Assembly: GCA_028280575.1 (NCBI GenBank)
Contig: JANQLN010000077.1
Location: 23,669-87,668, forward strand
From: Clostridia bacterium
GTDB lineage: Bacteria > Bacillota > Clostridia > Acetivibrionales > STF1-152
Direction: 5' to 3'
DNA: 64,000 bases
Shown here: in pieces, positions 61,798-64,000 of the stretch
How the letters are laid out: every line of letters starts with the position of its first letter
Numbering within the stretch: position 1 is the first letter of the stretch
The notes under the pieces: generated by a model
What the model saw: the letters and a program-made list of their open reading frames with translations, nothing else
Database searches by the model: none
Told to the model about the DNA's origin: nothing
Position numbers and translations under genes: made by a program

Positions 61798-63188
61798 GGA
61801 GGTTAATGATGATAAAGATTCACAATGTATCTTTTGGTTATACACAAGAGGAGCAAATACTCAAGAATATTGATTTACATATCAATAAAGGTGAATGCGT
61901 GCTGCTTTGCGGGAAAAGCGGATGCGGCAAAACGACCGTGACAAAGCTGATAAACGGTCTAATCCCACATTTCACGGATAATTGCCGTTTAGAGGGAACC
62001 GTTACCGTAGAGGGGAAAAATGTGGCCGAGACACAAATTTATGAACTGGCCGAAAAAATCGGTTCTGTCTTTCAAAATCCCAAATCCCAGTTTTTCAATC
62101 TTGATTCGGACACTGAAATTGTGTTCGGGCTTGAAAATGCGGGGGCTTCTCCTGATTTTATCGACGAAAGATTGAGGGTAACCACAAAAACGTTAAATAT
62201 AGAGAAGCTACGCCGGCGCAGCATTTTTTCCATGTCGGCAGGTGAAAAACAGAGCCTTGCCTTTGCTTCCGTATACGCCATGAATCCCCATGCATATGTC
62301 TTGGACGAACCGACGGCGAACCTGGACGAAGGTGCTATTGAGGTGCTGAGAGCGCAGATTGGGAAAATAAAAGAGGAAGGGAAAGCCGTGTTAATTGCGG
62401 AGCACCGGATATATTTTCTGATGGATTTGATTGACCGTGCCGTATTTATGGAAAAGGAAGAGATTGTTCGTATCTTTACCCGCGAGGCCTTTCTTGCCCT
62501 TTCGGAGGATGAGCGCATTAAAATGGGCCTTAGGACCCTTGGCAAAAAATCCGTGTGCTCGTTTCCCCATATTCCCGGTCATTCTGCCGAAGCGTTGACT
62601 GTAAAAAACCTTTGCTGTAAGATAAAAGAGAATATTATCTTTGAAAAGCTCTCTTTTTCGGTGAAAAGCAGGGAAATACTGGGTATTACAGGCAGCAACG
62701 GCGCCGGTAAAACCACTCTGCTCCGATGTATCGCGGGGTTGATTAAGCAAAGTGAGGGCGAGCTGTTATTGGACGGGCGGCCCCTGAAGAAAAAAGAACG
62801 GAGCCGCCTTTGCTATTTGATCATGCAGGATGTAAACCATCAGCTTTTCAGCGACAGCCTGTGGAATGAATGTGAACTTTCCAGGACTGAGGCCGAAGAG
62901 GCTAAAATCGAAGAGGTTCTGCGACAATTTGATTTATCGGAGTTAAAACACAGCCATCCTATGGCGCTGTCCGGCGGACAAAAGCAAAGGCTTGCCATCG
63001 CTGCGGGGGTTTTAGAGGATAAAAAAATAGTTCTGTTCGACGAACCGACAAGCGGTCTGGATTATGAACATATGCTTGCCGTTAGCGCGACCATAAAAGG
63101 CCTTGCCCAAAAAGGCCATATTGTCATCATTGTAACCCATGATACGGAGTTCTTAAGATGTACCTGCAACCGGACGATTGTGCTTTAA
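61788..63188 (+). CDS. ECF transporter ATPase with two fused ABC domains
   Basis: Two Walker A motifs: CGKSGCGKTTVTKL and GSNGAGKTTLLR; two signature regions. Confidence 0.94.
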   Translation: MSLRRLMMIKIHNVSFGYTQEEQILKNIDLHINKGECVLLCGKSGCGKTTVTKLINGLIPHFTDNCRLEGTVTVEGKNVAETQIYELAEKIGSVFQNPKSQFFNLDSDTEIVFGLENAGASPDFIDERLRVTTKTLNIEKLRRRSIFSMSAGEKQSLAFASVYAMNPHAYVLDEPTANLDEGAIEVLRAQIGKIKEEGKAVLIAEHRIYFLMDLIDRAVFMEKEEIVRIFTREAFLALSEDERIKMGLRTLGKKSVCSFPHIPGHSAEALTVKNLCCKIKENIIFEKLSFSVKSREILGITGSNGAGKTTLLRCIAGLIKQSEGELLLDGRPLKKKERSRLCYLIMQDVNHQLFSDSLWNECELSRTEAEEAKIEEVLRQFDLSELKHSHPMALSGGQKQRLAIAAGVLEDKKIVLFDEPTSGLDYEHMLAVSATIKGLAQKGHIVIIVTHDTEFLRCTCNRTIVL

Positions 63189-63222
63189 GGCAAAACCGCA
63201 TATGCAAAAATGGAGGAAAGCG

Positions 63223-64000
63223 ATGAATGAAATGAAAAAACTGTCCCTTAGCGAAAATGTCTTTTCCGTAACAGCCGGTGAAAACTGCCAGGTGTATCGG
63301 ACGCGTGACCACAGCGGTGAAGGCGTAATGACATTATACAGGGTTTTTGAGGGCGTCTATTTAATGTATAACGACTTTCATATGCAAAATTGCCGTGCTA
63401 AGGTTATTGCGAATACGGAACTGTTCTGCATTGACCATTGCCGTGAAGGCAGCCTTGAGCACATTGCAGCAAATGGCGGTTACTCTTACATTAAAGCAGG
63501 CGATTTGAGGATTGACGATAGGAGCAATGATTATAATACCGATTGCGTACTTCCCCTTTCTCATTACCATGGCATAACAATTGCTTTTTTTCTTGAAACT
63601 GCTCCTAAATCTTTGTCCGATTGTTTTTCCGGGTTTCCGGTGGATTTAAAGAAGCTGAAACATAAGTATTGCCGTCAGAAAACTTCTTTTGTCATCCGCA
63701 GAGAACCGTCTGTCGAGCATATATTTACCGAATTATATGCCGTACCCGAAAAGACAAGAACCTATTATTTTAAAATCAAAATTTTTGAGCTTTTGCTTTA
63801 TCTGGATGCCCTTGTTATTCCGGAGCACACGGATATACGTCCATATTTTCATAAAACCCAGGTTGAAAAAGTCAAAGCAATTCACGCACATATGACAAAT
63901 AATCTGGAGCATCATTTTACCCTTGAGGACCTGTCGAAGTGCTTCGATATTTCCCTTACACCTATGAAAACTTGTTTTAAGGGTATATACGGCACATCCG
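63223..64000 (+). CDS. AraC-family transcriptional regulator (truncated by window end)
   Basis: ATG after GGAGG; C-terminal HFTLEDLSKCFDISLTPMKTCFKGIYGTS. Confidence 0.88.
   Translation, partial: MNEMKKLSLSENVFSVTAGENCQVYRTRDHSGEGVMTLYRVFEGVYLMYNDFHMQNCRAKVIANTELFCIDHCREGSLEHIAANGGYSYIKAGDLRIDDRSNDYNTDCVLPLSHYHGITIAFFLETAPKSLSDCFSGFPVDLKKLKHKYCRQKTSFVIRREPSVEHIFTELYAVPEKTRTYYFKIKIFELLLYLDALVIPEHTDIRPYFHKTQVEKVKAIHAHMTNNLEHHFTLEDLSKCFDISLTPMKTCFKGIYGTS

Noticed and set aside
1-64000. CRISPR arrays, tRNA or rRNA genes
   Set aside because: No regularly spaced repeats and no TPsiC-like GTTCRANYC arms with cloverleaf potential noticed; a tRNAscan/CRISPR search was not possible

Overview
This looks like a chromosomal segment from a spore-forming, anaerobic, low-GC member of the Clostridia (assignment inferred from gene content and order). 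Most of the minus strand is a conserved housekeeping and sporulation backbone: dxs, an OapA-like membrane protein, a large structured ncRNA, ispA, xseB, xseA, nusB, DUF2273/amaP/asp23, spoIIIAH to spoIIIAA, efp, pepP, aroQ, comFB, a prepilin peptidase and aroE. Further right come coaD, rsmD and recG, then xylA, pgeF, recO, yqzL, era, cdd, dgkA-PAP2, ybeY, pgpH, phoH, yqfD, yqfC, a polysaccharide deacetylase and two DUF881 genes. Accessory modules are (i) a YesMN two-component system with a CUT1 ABC importer, two Cys-type sulfatases, a DgoD-like dehydratase and a lone HipA-like kinase (23.4-36.3 kb); (ii) a MarR/ArsA-HSP20 locus with matching palindromic operators; (iii) a GlpP/GlpA-like locus with an antiterminator-type leader terminator; (iv) a AAA-like ATPase; and (v) an ABC exporter followed by a complete ECF transporter with an AraC regulator (57.7-64 kb). 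The strongest unconventional signals are an OLE RNA locus at about 1272-1903 (minus), a pair of about 121-bp MITE-like elements with terminal inverted repeats and apparent target-site duplications (44219-44339 and 57436-57557), and the MarR palindrome pair. No tRNA, rRNA or CRISPR array was seen. All reading was by eye from sequence; no database search was run.
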